Of a stretch of 64,000 nt of DNA, positions 32,626 to 45,241 are shown piece by piece. Both the position numbers and the translations under genes were made by a program. The stretch lies in NCBI GenBank assembly GCA_021521415.1, contig JAIQDT010000675.1:186001-250000 (forward strand). Reading direction: 5' to 3'. Within the stretch, counting starts at the first letter, position 1. The number at the start of each line of letters is the position of its first letter. The notes under the pieces are model-generated. The model saw nothing but the letters and a program-made list of their open reading frames with translations, searched no databases and had not been told where the DNA came from. This stretch comes from Bidens hawaiensis. Its lineage: Eukaryota > Streptophyta > Magnoliopsida > Asterales > Asteraceae.

Positions 32626-33205
32626 AATAGGGTTTGTTAAATTAATCCCACCACCCAAATTTTTAATTTTCATCATGCAACATGTTAGAAAACATTAAAT
32701 CAACTATTTTTTGTTTCTTGATTAAAAAATCTAATATTACTAATGTGACAAATTAAATTAGAAGATGTGACAAATAAACAACGATTAGTTAATACAAAAT
32801 TGATTAATGATTCTCGTGACAAGCTTCACCGTCATCTTTTTGTCCAACACTTTCTTCTTAATTGCCTCTACATCATATATGCCTATATATATTCATTTTT
32901 ATATATATATATATAAATAGGGTTTGTTAAATTAATCCCACCACCCAAATTTTTAATTTTCATCATGCTCCATGTTAGAAAACATTAAATCAACTATTTT
33001 TTGTTTCTTGATTAAAAAATCTAATATTACTAATGTGACAAATTAAATTAGAAGATGTGACAAATAAACAACGATTAGTTAATACAAAATTGATTAATGA
33101 TTCTCGTGACAAGCTTCACCGTCATCTTTTTGTCCAACACTTTCTTCTTAATTGCCTCAACATCATATATGCCTATATATATTCATTTATATATATATAT
33201 TTGAT
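32626..33205. repeat. Tandem duplication of 290 bp
   Basis: 32626-32915 and 32916-33205 are nearly identical (about four differences by eye). Each copy ends in a TA-rich stretch, so the duplication may have arisen by slippage or unequal exchange at the microsatellite. No coding potential. Confidence 0.93.
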
Positions 33206-33397
33206 GTAATCCTCTATTTTTATATATATATAAAAATGAATATATATATATATATATATATTCATTTTTAGTTTCAACGAAAATCCGCCGCTCAAAGGTC
33301 ACTATAGTAAAACCCGGTTGAGATTGGATTTAAACTGGAGACATTACAGTTTTCTGCTCAAATCTTCACTTCCTCTCTAATGTCAGTTGAGCTAAAG

Positions 33398-33461
<64 letters not shown>

Positions 33462-33777
33462 CATTACAATAGAGATAGGCAACCTTTGAGCTATCTACAT
33501 TAGATGCCGTAATATTAATTGCCATTGAAGGCTCCGGCGTCCTTCCACGTTTACGCTCCGACACCCCTTGAATGCTCCGGCACCAATCCTTGAGACGATG
33601 TTTAATATCAATTAATGGTAGTCCATTCATATCCATTCTGTTTCAATACTATATATGATATCAATTAATGGTTGTCCATTCATATCCATTATGTTTCAAT
33701 ACTTATATATATATATATATATATATATAGACCAAAATTCCTCATCGTCACTAAAACTTATATTCCAGTTCTCTTAC
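33206..33777. repeat. TA microsatellites and a 47-bp duplication
   Basis: TA runs lie at 33238-33260, 33398-33459 (about 30 dinucleotides) and 33707-33729. A 47-bp unit (TATCAATTAATGGT, TCCATTCATATCCATT) is repeated at about 33606 and 33657. The minus-strand ORF across the long TA run is an artefact. Confidence 0.85.
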
Positions 33778-34764
33778 TGAAGAGGTAGGTCCCAGCAGAG
33801 CCCAGTTGGACCCGTAAGACTCACCTTGAAGAGGGACGTCTGCGCAACGACTAACTGCTTCCGCAGGACCCACCATGCTCAGAGATGAAGACCTTACGCG
33901 CAGTACGCCAGCTGTTCCCGCAGGGAAAGCCTCCCAATGGTGAAGTACCCCGCTTGTTCCCGCAGTTGCGGATACAAGCCATCAGGGAAGGCTACCCGCA
34001 CTGATAGCAAGGCTACACGCACAAGGCACTAACTCTTGATACTTCAGTAATGTCACCTGAAGGAATGAGCAAGGCGGGAATACTCCCGCCCAAATGAGCC
34101 AGTCCGTATGCTTCTGGAAGATCTTTTGTACTATACCTGCCAAGGTATGGGCAAAACAGACGATCTGACCAAAACAGCCCATGAAGCAATCATAGGGTGA
34201 CAGCTCACCGACAACAATACGAGGAGGAGCACCCTCTAGTACTGTTTGTCACTATTAGCCGCTGCCTACTCACCAACCCTTACTATGGGACGTGCGTAGC
34301 CTACAGTTGGTGGAACAGTGCATAGCCGGCAGTAAAGGAACAGTATACAGCCGGCCTTGTCACTATCGGCCGCAGCCTATCCACCAACCAGCATGGCTTG
34401 TGCGTAGCCCACTGTTGGTAGAACAGGAATACTATTCAGCCGGCTGTACCTTCTTGGAAACCTACCTTCGGCTATAAATACTCCAACACATTGGAATGGT
34501 AAGGACATTATCGGATATCTCATTATCTTATCTCCTCTAGCAATCTCTTAATATACATTTATATTCAAGAGCAATCTAGTCTGATTCTCACGCCGGAGGG
34601 TGGTCACAAGGAGGTACCCCCCCCCTTCTCAGTGACGAGCTCACGGTGTCTGTTTTGCAGGTTATCAGAAGAACCATCTTTGCCGGGTCTAACCCCTCGT
34701 GGGAAACATCTATTTAACCCCCAGATTATCCGTAATCTGCCCGGGGTCAATTAGTGTTTCTTCA
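33778..34764 (+). repeat. 5' LTR of the Tat element (987 bp)
   Basis: It starts TGAAGAGGTAGGTCCC and ends AGTGTTTCTTCA. A TATA box (TATAAATA) is at 34473-34480. The minus-strand 66-codon and plus-strand 61-codon ORFs inside it recur in the 3' LTR and are not genes. Confidence 0.95.
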
Positions 34765-34765
34765 T

Positions 34766-34780
34766 TGGCGCCATCCGTGC
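34766..34780 (+). other. Primer-binding site of the Tat element
   Basis: TGGCGCCATCCGTGC starts two bases after the LTR. The TGGCGCC start is typical of gypsy elements. The tRNA is not assigned. Confidence 0.75.
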
Positions 34781-34826
34781 ATAAAAGCTAGAACTAATTC
34801 TTAGTTTTTTCAAAATTTTTGAAGAA

Positions 34827-37800
34827 ATGGTTAACGTTACTCCGGTCCCAAAGCCAGTAAGTGACCAAGAAACCCCGGTAACCACAACCCCAGCAACTGG
34901 GGGGAACACCGGCGGTTATACAAATTTTACGAACACTACCCCGGTTACCCAAGCCGGGACAAGTGCAGTAAACAATATTTCACTGTGGTTCACTGATGCT
35001 CAGTTGGAGAAACGGACGAGGGTCCCTCGCCAAACACTCGATCAAGTTAAGGCGTGGGCCGAAGCACGTCAGAAAGAGTTCCAAGCTGAGTTGGATGAAC
35101 ACTTGCGTTCACTTCAACAGGCTGACGAATTCGGCAGTACTCGCCAACATCTCAACATGAACAGTGAGTGCGAGTACTCGGATGATGAGCGGGAAGAATC
35201 CGATACCGACGCAAACCCTCGCCATAAGGCAAAAGGGAAGCGTAAGGAAACGGACTTCCAACCGACAAGGAATTTTGGAGAAACCTTTAAACCAACGAAC
35301 GCGGGGAGAGACCCACGTGACTTCTCCAAAACCTTTTGACCAACTGCTGCAAATGCAGGAAAGTCCAAGTTTGCAAGGGACATTGCGGAAGCAATCGCCC
35401 CGAGAAGTGCCAAACAAATGTCCAATATCGGCACTTATGATGGTCTATCCGACCCAGACGACCACTTGAACAGATTCATTGCGGGGGCAACCGTCAGTAA
35501 CTGGACGGAACCCACGTGGTGTTATATGTTCCAGATGACTCTGGTTGGAGCGGCCAGGGCATGGTTCGATCGTTTACCGGTCCACCACATCTATGATTGG
35601 GCGGACTTTCAGAACAAGTTCAGCCAACACTTCAGCCAACAGAGGAAATATACTGAAGAACAGTGGACGATCCTCAACTGCGTTAGAGAGGAGGATGAAT
35701 CTTTACTAGACATCATCACTCGCTTCAACTCCAAAAAGCTGAGTCTGAGCAACATAAGTGAAGATCTTGTTCGCGCCGCTTTCATCCAGGGCGCCGAATA
35801 CCCAGAGCTTATCCGCACATTGACGGGTAAGGACGGCATGCCATCCACATGGGATGCCATCATGACGGCGGCCAAGCGCTTTGCCGAGACGGAGAAGCAA
35901 CTGGGAAGGGATCTTCCCCAGAGTACACACCTCTACACGCAAAGGACTAGAGAAAACAATGTTCGGATCGCCCGGCAGAACAAAAAGAGGAAGCTAGGTA
36001 TTTGGCAGTCAAGGGTAAACTTTGACACCTCATCCAGCTCTCACCCTCTTGTTGGCGGAAGAGATAACACACACCCTTCAAACCGAAAACACCGGTGGAC
36101 GCCACTCACCAAAAGCGTCACGGAGATATTTGCCACCGAGAAACTACCATGGCCAAAAGCTCCAATAATCCGGCAGCGACCTAATGCGGATCAAAGCAAA
36201 TCCTGTGACTTCCACGGGACAAAAGGTCATAGTACGGAGGAGTGTACATCCTTGAAGGATATTGTTGAAACATTCGTCAAGGATGGAAGACTTGCACACC
36301 TTGTGGCATCAATCAAGAAGGGAGGAAGGAATGATAACCGGTACAGAGGCAACGGACGAAAGCCCGTTGACATCAGCATCAACATGGTTCATGGCAACAT
36401 CAGAGGAAGAAAAAGGCGAGCGACAGAACCATGCGCGTGGAGGGAAGCTGAGGTGCGCTTCCCGCGAGTGCCAGGAGGACCCAGCAAAGAAGGCCCTATC
36501 GTCATCAAAAGCCAGCTGGGGCACTACATCACTTCTCGCACTCTTGCTGACAACGGCGCCTCGTCAACGGTGATGTACAGGCAGTTCTTCGACAAGCTAG
36601 ATGACGAAGACAAGGAACGCCTGGAAACGGTCTACGCCTCGATGGAAGGGTTCGACGGCAGCACAAACACCCCCTTGGGTATCCTATCTTTCCCCGTCAC
36701 TCTTACGGACGGGAATCACTCACGCACAGAAGACGTGGATTTTGTCGTGATGAGGAAGCCACACCACACATACGACATTCTCTTCGGAAGAGACGGGATG
36801 GCAAGATTCAACGCCGTGGTATCTTCAGTCCACGGCATGATGGGATGGCCAACAGCTGAGGGTGTAGCGATGATCACCGGCATTCCCCAGGTATGCATCG
36901 CATCTGTCTCATCTAAACCCAAACCAAAGATGGCTAAACCAACCGTCACCGAACTGGAAAGATGGGCCTTCAACGGCAAATACCCTGACCAGGCCGTTAC
37001 CATTGGCCCAACAGTTGTTGATCCCACACGCACCTTACTCAAACGCTTACTACAGAAAAACGCTGACATCTTCGCGTGGACACCAGCTGACATGACTGGT
37101 GTACCCCGAAGTAAGGCAGAGCATAAGCTCAAGTGCGATCCGGCTGTTACGCCAGTCGTACAAAAGCGAAGAGTAATGGGGCCAGAACAAACTAACGCGT
37201 GTAGAACCCAAGTCAAGGAACTCCTTGACGCAGGCATCGTACGCGTTAGCAGATATCAAACATGGGTTGCAAATCCCGTTATGGTACCGAAGAATAACAA
37301 ACAGTGGCGCATGTGCATAGATTTCAAGGACTTAAACAAAGCATGCCCCAAAGATTGTTATCCGTTACCCGAAATTGATCTTAAGGTGGATTCGTTAGCA
37401 CCGTTTCGCCTTAAATGCTTCCTGGATGCGTATAAGGGGTACCATCAAATCCACATGGCCGTTGATGATCAGGACAAAACCGCTTCTCGGACGCCCGATG
37501 GCACATTTTGTTACCAAATGATACCATTTGGACTTAAGAATGCCGGGTCCACATACCAACGCCTGATGGACAACCAGTTTCATGCCCAAATTGGGAGGAA
37601 CTTGGAAGTCTACATGGATGACTTGGTCGTCAAAAGCCCTGACGCAGAAGCGATGTTGAAAGACATCGAAGAAACTTTCAACACGCACAGGAAGATAAAC
37701 ATGAAGCTCAACCCGAGCAAGTGTGCCTTTGGGATGGAAGAAGGGAAGTTCTTGGGGGTCATCGTCACTAAAGATGGCTTCAGAGCGAACCCTGAAAAGG

Positions 37801-40187
37801 TCGAAGCCATTATCAAAATGGAATCACCTACCACCATCAAACAGGCTCAGACACTGAATGGACGACTAGTCGCACTTAATCGCTTTTTGGCAAACCACGC
37901 GGATAAGTCGTTTCCTTTCGTGTCAACGTTGAGAAACTGTTTAAAGAAAACGCACTTCCGCTGGACACCAGAAGCGGAAGCAGCTTTTCAGGAGATTCGG
38001 TCACGCTTGATCGAACTCCCAACGCTCACAGCACCAAAAGCGGGGGAGGAGTTAATCCTATACCTTTCCGCAACAGATAGAGCAACCGTGGCGGTCCTGC
38101 TAGTTGAACGGAAAAGCATCCAGATGCCAATCTATTATGTCAGCCGTATCCTAACAGACGTAGGAACCCGGTACTCTACCCTCGAAAAATTAGTCTTAGC
38201 ACTTATACACGCTTCACGCAGGTTAAGACGATATTTCCAGGGTCACCCAATCACCATTCTCTCCAACTTCAAACTTGCAAACGTTCTACGCAAACCCGAG
38301 TTATCGGGACGCCTAGCCAAATGGGCAATTGAGTTGGGGGAATACGCGATAAAGTATAAGCCAAGACCAGCCATTAAAGGCCAGGTTTTGGCCGACTTTA
38401 TTGCGGAAGTGCCTGCATCGCGGGAAAAAGAGTGCCAGGAAGAGGCTCAACCCTCTCCAGCACAGGACATCAATGATGTATGGCGACTCTACACTGATGG
38501 AGCAGCCAGTAACGAGGGTTCAGGCGCAGGGCTGAAACTAACCAACCCAGCAGGCCAAGAATACACTTACGCTATTCGACTGGATTTTCCAAGTACGAAT
38601 AACGAAGCCGAGTATGAAGCATTCTTGGCCGGGCTGAGAATTGCGCGTAAGATGGGAGTGAAACACTTGGAAGCCCACGTGGATTCCATGTTAGTAGCCA
38701 ACCAAATCAACGGGACGTACACGGCCGTGAACGACACAATGGCCCTGTACCTCGCACAAGCAAAAACCCTTATGCGCGATTTTAACGATTGCAAAGTCAT
38801 ACACGTCAAGCGTAGTGAAAACAAATCTGCGGATGCGTTAAGCAAGCTTGCATCATTAGCATTCACCCACTTAGGAAAGGACATCCGCATTGAACTCCTC
38901 GAGGCACCTTCAGTCCCGCATAAGGAAATTTGTGTCATCCAAACCGGCACAGAAACATGGATGACACCAATAATAAATTACCTTGCGGCATGTACACTAC
39001 CAGAGTCAAAAACACAGGCAAGAAAACTACGCTGTAAAGCACTGAATTATCAACTCATCGATGACATCCTTTACAGACGTAACTTTCTTGGCCCACTCTT
39101 AAGATGTGTGGACAACCAAGATGCTGACTACCTCCTAAGGGAAGTACACGAAGGCATCTGTGGAGTACACGCAGGTCCACGCGCTGTTGTAGCTAAGCTA
39201 AACAACGCGGGATACTTTTGGTCGGGGACGCATACGGATGCGCTGGCATACATCAGAAAGTGCAGGTCTTGTCAGCTCTACGCACCCAACATGCATCGCC
39301 CGAAGAATGAACTTGTTCCAGTCACCTCTTCATGGCCATTTCAGAAGTGGGCCATCGATGTGACAGGCCCATTTCCTACAGCAGCAGGAAATGTTCAGTT
39401 CCTAGTGGTAGCCATCGACTACTTCACCAAGTGGATAGAAGCAAAACCCTTAGCCCAAACAACCGCGAAACATATCAAAAAATTTATTTGGGAGTTTATT
39501 ATTTGTCGTTTTGGACTTCCACAGAATTTGGTGAGCGATAACGGCACCAACTTTGCTGACAAGAAGCTACAAAAGTGGCTGGAAGAACTTCAAATCACCC
39601 ACACTTTTACCTCAGTGGCGCACCCGCAGGGTAATGGTGAGGTAGAAAGAGCAAATAAGAGCATCGTCGAAGGCATAAAGAAAAGACTCTTGGAACACAG
39701 ATCCGGCTGGGTGGATGAGCTTCCGCACGTCCTTTGGGCAAACAGAACGCTGAAAAAGGCCAGTACGGGAGAAACCCCGTTCAGTCTCACTTATGGCACT
39801 GAAGCCATGGTCCCGGTCGAAATTGGTTTACCCTCACCAAGGGTCTTGATTCAGCCAGAAGACAATGATGCGGAAAGACGGTTAGACCTTATGCTAACCG
39901 AGGAACGCAGAGACTTAGCCGCAGTGCGTGAAGAGAACTACAAGCGACAAATGCAAAAGTACTACAACACGAGGGTAAAACTCTGCAACTTCAATGTAGG
40001 AGACTACATACTGCGTAACAACGAGGCTTCGAGTCAACAACGCCCAGGAAAACTGGCCCCGGTCTGGGAAGGGCCATACATTATCAAAGAAGTTCTGGGA
40101 AAGGGCGCATACCAGCTCGAAAGGCTCGATGGCACTCCCATCCCAAGAACATGGAATGGAGCTCAATTACGCAAATGTTATATGTAG
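34827..40187 (+). CDS. Tat gag-pol polyprotein, one frame with a single in-frame TGA
   Basis: The frame spans 1,786 codons from the ATG at 34827. Codon 171 is TGA (35337-35339); after it the frame is open to 40187. Codons about 202-362 are the capsid (Retrotrans_gag) domain, starting IGTYDGLSDPDDHLNRF. The zinc knuckle CDFHGTKGHSTEEC begins at 460. The protease has DNGAS at 575, the variant common in this lineage. RT shows KACPKDCYPLPEID, PFGLKNAGSTYQ and YMDD at 929-932. Conventional RNase H spans about 1040-1205. A second, archaeal-type RNase H starts with YTDGAAS (Asp 1224), then NNEAEYEA, HVDS and ADALSK. Integrase has an HHCC finger, then Asp 1511, Asp 1571 and Glu 1607, exact DD(35)E spacing. 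All catalytic residues are present. The protein would replicate and insert the element, if the stop is read through or avoided. Confidence 0.95.
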
Positions 40188-41059
40188 ATCAATTCCAAAC
40201 TTGTAAAGAAAAGGCCTAGAGCCACTTCTAATGGAAATGATTCTCCTTTCACAATGTGTTGATAGCCTTACCTTTATACTTATGAACTTCCCACACTGAT
40301 GTGCCGGTATTCAACGCATAAATATGGGAAGAAGTAAGTCGTTACGTGTGGAAGGCGGCAAAACCCGCATAAACACAAAACGGTAAAAATTTCAAAAGGA
40401 AAAACCTTCACGCAGGTCAGTCATAGGTAAACTTTGGTCATCCCACTAAATGAAAGTGCCGGTCCTAACCGCACAAATCATGATAGAGGAAACTGAACTA
40501 ACCTATTGACAACCGCGCGTCGAACGGTTAACTTATTCAAAATGCTTAGAAAATTTCTAACAGAAGAATGAGGAGAACCTCCACGCAAGTCAGATGTAGG
40601 CAAAGTTTAGCCATCCTACTAAGTGCAAGTAACGGTCTTACCCGCACAATCACGAATGAGGAAGCAAAACTTCAACCTATTATCTACCACGTTCAAAGGT
40701 TAACTTATTCTAAACACTTAGAAAATTTCAAAGGAAAAGATGAGGAAAACTTCCACGCAGGTCAGATATAAGTAAAGTTAAGCCATCCTAAGTGTAAGTG
40801 ACGGTCATACCCGCACAATCATGAAAGAGGAAGCATAAACTTATAATCTGCCACGTTAAAAAGTTAACTTATCTAAGTACTAAAGAAATTGCTAAGTTAA
40901 ATCAAAACATGCGTAAAATAAACAAGGCAAGGAATTAGCACATAATCTTTATTCCATCAAAATTCAAATATTACAAAGATTGCTGGGTGCATACCCGCAT
41001 ACAAAAGAAGCTATAAAAAAATAAAAATCTACTCTAATGGTGGAAAGGGATCTTCAGGA
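40188..41059 (+). repeat. Tat 3' spacer with three tandem repeats of about 175 bp
   Basis: Three units at about 40384-40560, 40561-40735 and 40736-40890 share TTCCACGCAGGTCAG, AGCCATCC, a stretch near ACCCGCACAATCATGA, and GGTTAACTTATTC. No gene is seen. It lies between the pol stop and the end of the antisense gene, so it may hold the 3' ends of both converging transcripts. Confidence 0.85.
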
Positions 41060-44000
41060 TCAAGCTTCAGGACCACTTCCACTTGGACCCGCACCATCAG
41101 TAGAGCGTGGCGGTTCAAGGAAAGCTTTAAGGATAGCTAGCCCATCATCAGCAGTAGCAACTTCGTTCACCTTCTCCACCACCGGATGCGGGAAGGCGGC
41201 ATACTGGTTCACTGCTTGGTCATAAACAGCTTCAGTATCCACATCGTACAAAGGGAAGTTGGAAAGCGGGATGCCTTTCTCAACGAACCCTAGACCAAGC
41301 AGGAAGCCGGCCTTTTCCCCATCCTCATGAGAAGCGTTGAGGGCTGCGCTCATGGCATCGTCGTATGATGTGTCCGTGAAGACTCGATGCACAACCTACA
41401 AGAAAAAATACAAGTGTCAAAACCTTTTCTATGTGCAAAGAAAAGTGTAAAGATATGAAATTACGCATACCTGCGACAACGCTTCTCGAAGAAGCCATTC
41501 CTTGGTAACCAGAGCTTCCTGGAGGGCAGCTTGAGCTTGGTTACAGGCGCGTTCGGCTTCACTTTTGTTGAGGTTGGCAAGCAACACTTCTTTAGCCGCA
41601 GCCTCTTCAACGCCCTTTAGCTTCCGCTCAGTGTGGTCAAGCACCCCCCTCTGGTCCAGGATCTCTTGGAGCTTCTTGGCGTCTTCCATCGCCAAGGCAT
41701 CATGAGCCTGTTGGAGCGCCTCTAGTTTGGCTTTAAGTTCCTCATTCTCGAGGCGTAGAGGCTCAGCAACAGCTTCAGCCTTGGTGGCCCTTTCAGTTGC
41801 GTTCCGAGCAGTTTCCTTAGCCAGCCGAAGCTGTTCGTTAACAGCTTGGGCAGCCTTGGAACGGGCCTCGAGACGGGCCTGAACTTCAACTTCAAGGGCC
41901 TTGAAGGCCTTCTCCTTCTCCGCAGCAACGGCGGAGAGCCTCCTATTCTCCTCCCGGACAGCCCGCGCCTGAGCTACTTCTTGTATACGAGCTGCTTTTA
42001 ACTTGTCGTTTTCACGACAAAGCAGCTCGACGCGCGGCTGCATCCGGGCCAGGAGAACCCGAAGCTCATTGGTTAGCCTACCCTCCTGGTAGCTAGCCAT
42101 GGCTTCCCCCAACGCACCACTGGGAGCTGCGTGACGAGCCCACTCCAAGCACTCCACAGGTGTGCGAAGGGTTGTTCCTCGGCGGATGTTCCATCGTGGA
42201 ACATACACTTCATTGGAATCCAACACTGCAAAAAACAAAAAGCAGTAAGGAAAAGATGATATAAAATAAAAAAAAATAAAAAAAAAGAGGCCAAAAGAAC
42301 CCTACGCACCTGTAGGGTCGACAACAGGCCGATAGCCGCCAAACCCATCACCTGAACCCAAGGGAAATCCGTCCAAGAGGTCAGGCAGATGGGAAGGAGG
42401 CAGAGGTTGGCAAGAAGCCCCAAGCATACCTGAAGGATCGGCCGTCGTTGCCGATGACGGAGGAGGCATGGTGAAGGCCGCCGCGGTAGTTGAAACCAAC
42501 GGAGGTGAACTCACCGTAGGTGAACTCACAACCGTGGTCGCCGCTGCGGAGGAGTCCGCAGAAAAAGTCACCGCCGGCTCAGTGAAAGATTCAGTAAATA
42601 TGGCACTGACAGCCGGCGGTGATGTCATCACAGTTGGAACAGTTGGCTCAACTGGGTGAGCAACTGAACCAACAACTGAAGCAGGCGCAGCCGCCTGGGT
42701 CATCGCCTCAGGTAGGTTGACCAAGCCTACCGTCATGGGTCCGGAGGTGCTCCTCCCCGCTCCACCCTGGAATGCGGTAGCATCCACGCCTGCACAAAGA
42801 AGATATAAGTATAATGGCGGAAAGATATGAAGTTAAAAATAAAGGAAGTTTGTACTTACGGGTTTTCTTGAGCCTAAAAGTGCGAACAGGCGGGGACGAA
42901 CCCGATGGAGCCGGCCTCTTTACGCCGCTCACCGTCGTCATCCTGGGCTCTCCGGAGGTGACAGTCGTCGCAGCCTCCGGAGCGGTGGTCTTATCACCAC
43001 CAGGGTTCCCCGCCACCTCCTCGCTCTCGGTCTCTGAATCAGACCGAGGCACCGGATCGGCAGTGGAGGCCACCTTCGCCTTCCCCTTCCCGCCGGCAGC
43101 CTTCTTTTTCCGCACCAACGGAGGACCATCTGCGGATTCCTCATCAGAACACAAGATTAGAGGAATTCCAGCAGAGGTTTCAGCATTGAGGGGTCGAGGG
43201 TTGAATAACTCCTTACCTGGCCGCCTGGCGCTCAGGATCTCGTGGCCTGGCGGGTAGACCTCCACGAACCGATCCGCCGTCTGTTCAAGGATGGGCAACT
43301 CGTTCTCATCTAGAGCACGAGTACCCATCCGAGCGGGACTATCAGCCTCCCGCGGATGCAGGAGCGACTGCAAGTCGTTCCCCTCTGAAATAAAAGAAAC
43401 AAACAGTTAGAAGGCAAACCTATATAAACAAAGAAGAAAGAGCATACCGTAAGGAACAGAGTTCAAACCGTATTCGAGGACGATGGGAACCTGTGACGCC
43501 TCCTTCCACACCCGGCTCATCCCAAGCATCACCATCCCAGACTCCGCAAAGCGGTATACCGGAGTCTGGACCCGGGAGATCTTAGCGAACCACTCCGCCT
43601 CCTGGTAGTTGACGGCGTGAAGGGCGGGGAGTGCTCTCCCATTCTTAAAGGTCATCGCAAGGGGGATGACGCGAGCGGAGATATAAAAAAACTCACGCTT
43701 CCACGACCGAAGACTGCGCTCGGTAGCGCAGATCTTCAACCCCTTGATCCGATTGACCAAGGTGTACCACCCCTGGATGCACCTCCAAGAGTAGAAGGTC
43801 ATCAACCGGTCAGCATGGGGCTCCACGCCCAGAATGAGGCACACCCACTCAAAGTGGCGGATCTTGGCGATCGCCATCGGGTGTACCTCCGTCAGATGCA
43901 CGCCGTGCCTCTCCAAGACACGGTATACAAACTTCGTCAATGGGAACCTGAGATTCCCATAAACGAAGAATGCAGCGTACACCCCTATCTTGCCCTGGGG

Positions 44001-44195
44001 GGCATCGTACACCGTCTGGTGTGGCTCCGGAAACTCAGGCTCGAACGACTCGAGCATGAACTTCCGGACGACGTACCGATACAGGTCGGCCGGAAGAGCA
44101 TACTGGCACTCGCCAGCTGTACTCTTATCGTCCTTATCAGAAGTGGACGAAGGATTCTCGACGAACACGTCAGACTCCTCGGCAAAAGAAGACAT
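41060..44195 (-). CDS. Spliced antisense gene of the Tat element (947 aa, five exons)
   Basis: Exons read on the minus strand: 44195-43448, 43384-42860, 42789-42310, 42225-41471 and 41395-41060. The introns are 63, 70, 84 and 75 nt, all GT-AG with pyrimidine-rich acceptors (TTTATTTCAG, CTTTGTGCAG, TTTTTTGCAG, TTCTTGTAG). Joined, they give 2,844 nt in one open frame; without splicing the frame shifts or meets stops. Residues 1-249 resemble the plant family 'putative gypsy type transposon' (FVYRVLERHGVHLTEVHP, FEWVCLILGVEP). Residues 250-584 are Pro/Ser/Thr/Ala-rich with a basic stretch (KKKAAGGKGKAK). Residues 585-836 are a long Ala/Glu/Lys/Arg coiled coil. The C-terminal exon is acidic. No catalytic motif is visible and the function is unknown. 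Antisense ORFs are known in Retand- and Grande-type Tat elements. A TATA box lies about 125 nt upstream of the ATG. Confidence 0.85.
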
Positions 44196-44315
44196 GTTTG
44201 GATGTACAGAAAAACGATTTCAGAAGAATGCTCGACGGAATAGTGAGTATTCGCCGGAAATCGTTTAGAAGATGAAGAGAAGTGAAAGTGTGGATTGCAA
44301 AGGACCCTCTCCCCC

Positions 44316-44323
44316 TTTATATA
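44316..44323 (-). promoter_or_regulatory. TATA box for the antisense gene
   Basis: The minus strand reads TATATAAA followed by GGGGGAG, 121-128 nt upstream of the ATG at 44195. That leaves a plausible 5' untranslated region of about 90 nt. It is internal to the element and opposite in direction to the LTR promoter. Confidence 0.7.
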
Positions 44324-45241
44324 CTAATCGCAATTAATGCGATGAATTTAATGCGGAAGAGAGAGAAATCGCAGGTGCAATGAAACTATGACACGTGGCA
44401 ATAAGCAAGCTGGCAACAGCTGTTGAAAGGACGCGTGCCATTAATTTCGCGGCCACGCGCCCGAAAATTCGCGCCCACGCGCCTGAAAAGGCGCCTGGAA
44501 TGACCATATACTGTCACGTCGCCATAACTTCCTGCACGTCCTGACACTGTCAGAAGAAACCGTCGGACGACGTTGCAACAGTTTGGACTGTTTTTATCCT
44601 TTCACCAACTCTTCGAATTTCAAAATTTCAAAAAGATTCAAAAGTAAGCGGGAAAATACCCCTTACCTTGGCAACCAAGTAACTATAAGACAGGTGCGAG
44701 TACAGTGTTAAGGCAAAACCCTTCACATACTTAGCACCCGCAGGGAATTGACGCCAGGAATACCTTGGAAGTAAAGTAACCGTAAGACGAGTGCGGGTAC
44801 AGTGTCAAGGCAAAACCCTTCACATACTTAGCGCTCCGCAGGGAATTCAAACCAAGAAGGATCTTCTGGGCCATGCTTATGGAAACGGGAATAACATCCC
44901 CGCATAACGGGAACGTCGAGAACTATATTGTTTGAAACTCCAAGATGGAATTGGTGGTTTTAACATAATTGATCACTATGTTCAAAACTACCAAAACCCC
45001 ATGGAGAATCCACACAAGTGGGACTCAACGCTCCTGACTTGCGAGGAGGTTACAGACCTACCCGCTTCATATCCAAAGATCAAGCAGAAAAATCGGGAAT
45101 TTCTGCGTGACATTAGGAAAACCGCGGGAAGAATCCCCACGGAAAACCTTAAAACTAAAAACCCTTTTCAAAACCCCTTGCTAAAGTCCAAAAGTTCACC
45201 TCATTAATAATTCATGAGAAGAACATTGGACTGGGGGGACT
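44324..45241. repeat. Region between antisense promoter and 3' LTR, with two 100-bp repeats
   Basis: Units at about 44650-44756 and 44757-44858 share GTACAGTGTNAAGGCAAAAC and CCCTTCACATACTTAGC. Palindrome-like GCGCG blocks lie at 44445-44500. The ORF at 44932-45207 has no recognisable features. The run GGACTGGGGGGACT at 45228-45241 is the likely polypurine site before the 3' LTR. Confidence 0.75.

Noticed and set aside
33358..33636. 92-codon minus-strand ORF with a long Tyr-Ile repeat
   Set aside because: It is the translation of a TA microsatellite.
42814..43257. 147-codon plus-strand ORF
   Set aside because: Shadow of exon 2 of the antisense gene, where GC-rich codons keep the other strand open.
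44932..45207. 91-codon plus-strand ORF near the Tat 3' LTR
   Set aside because: No family resemblance and no codon-level support; the region is noncoding in this lineage.
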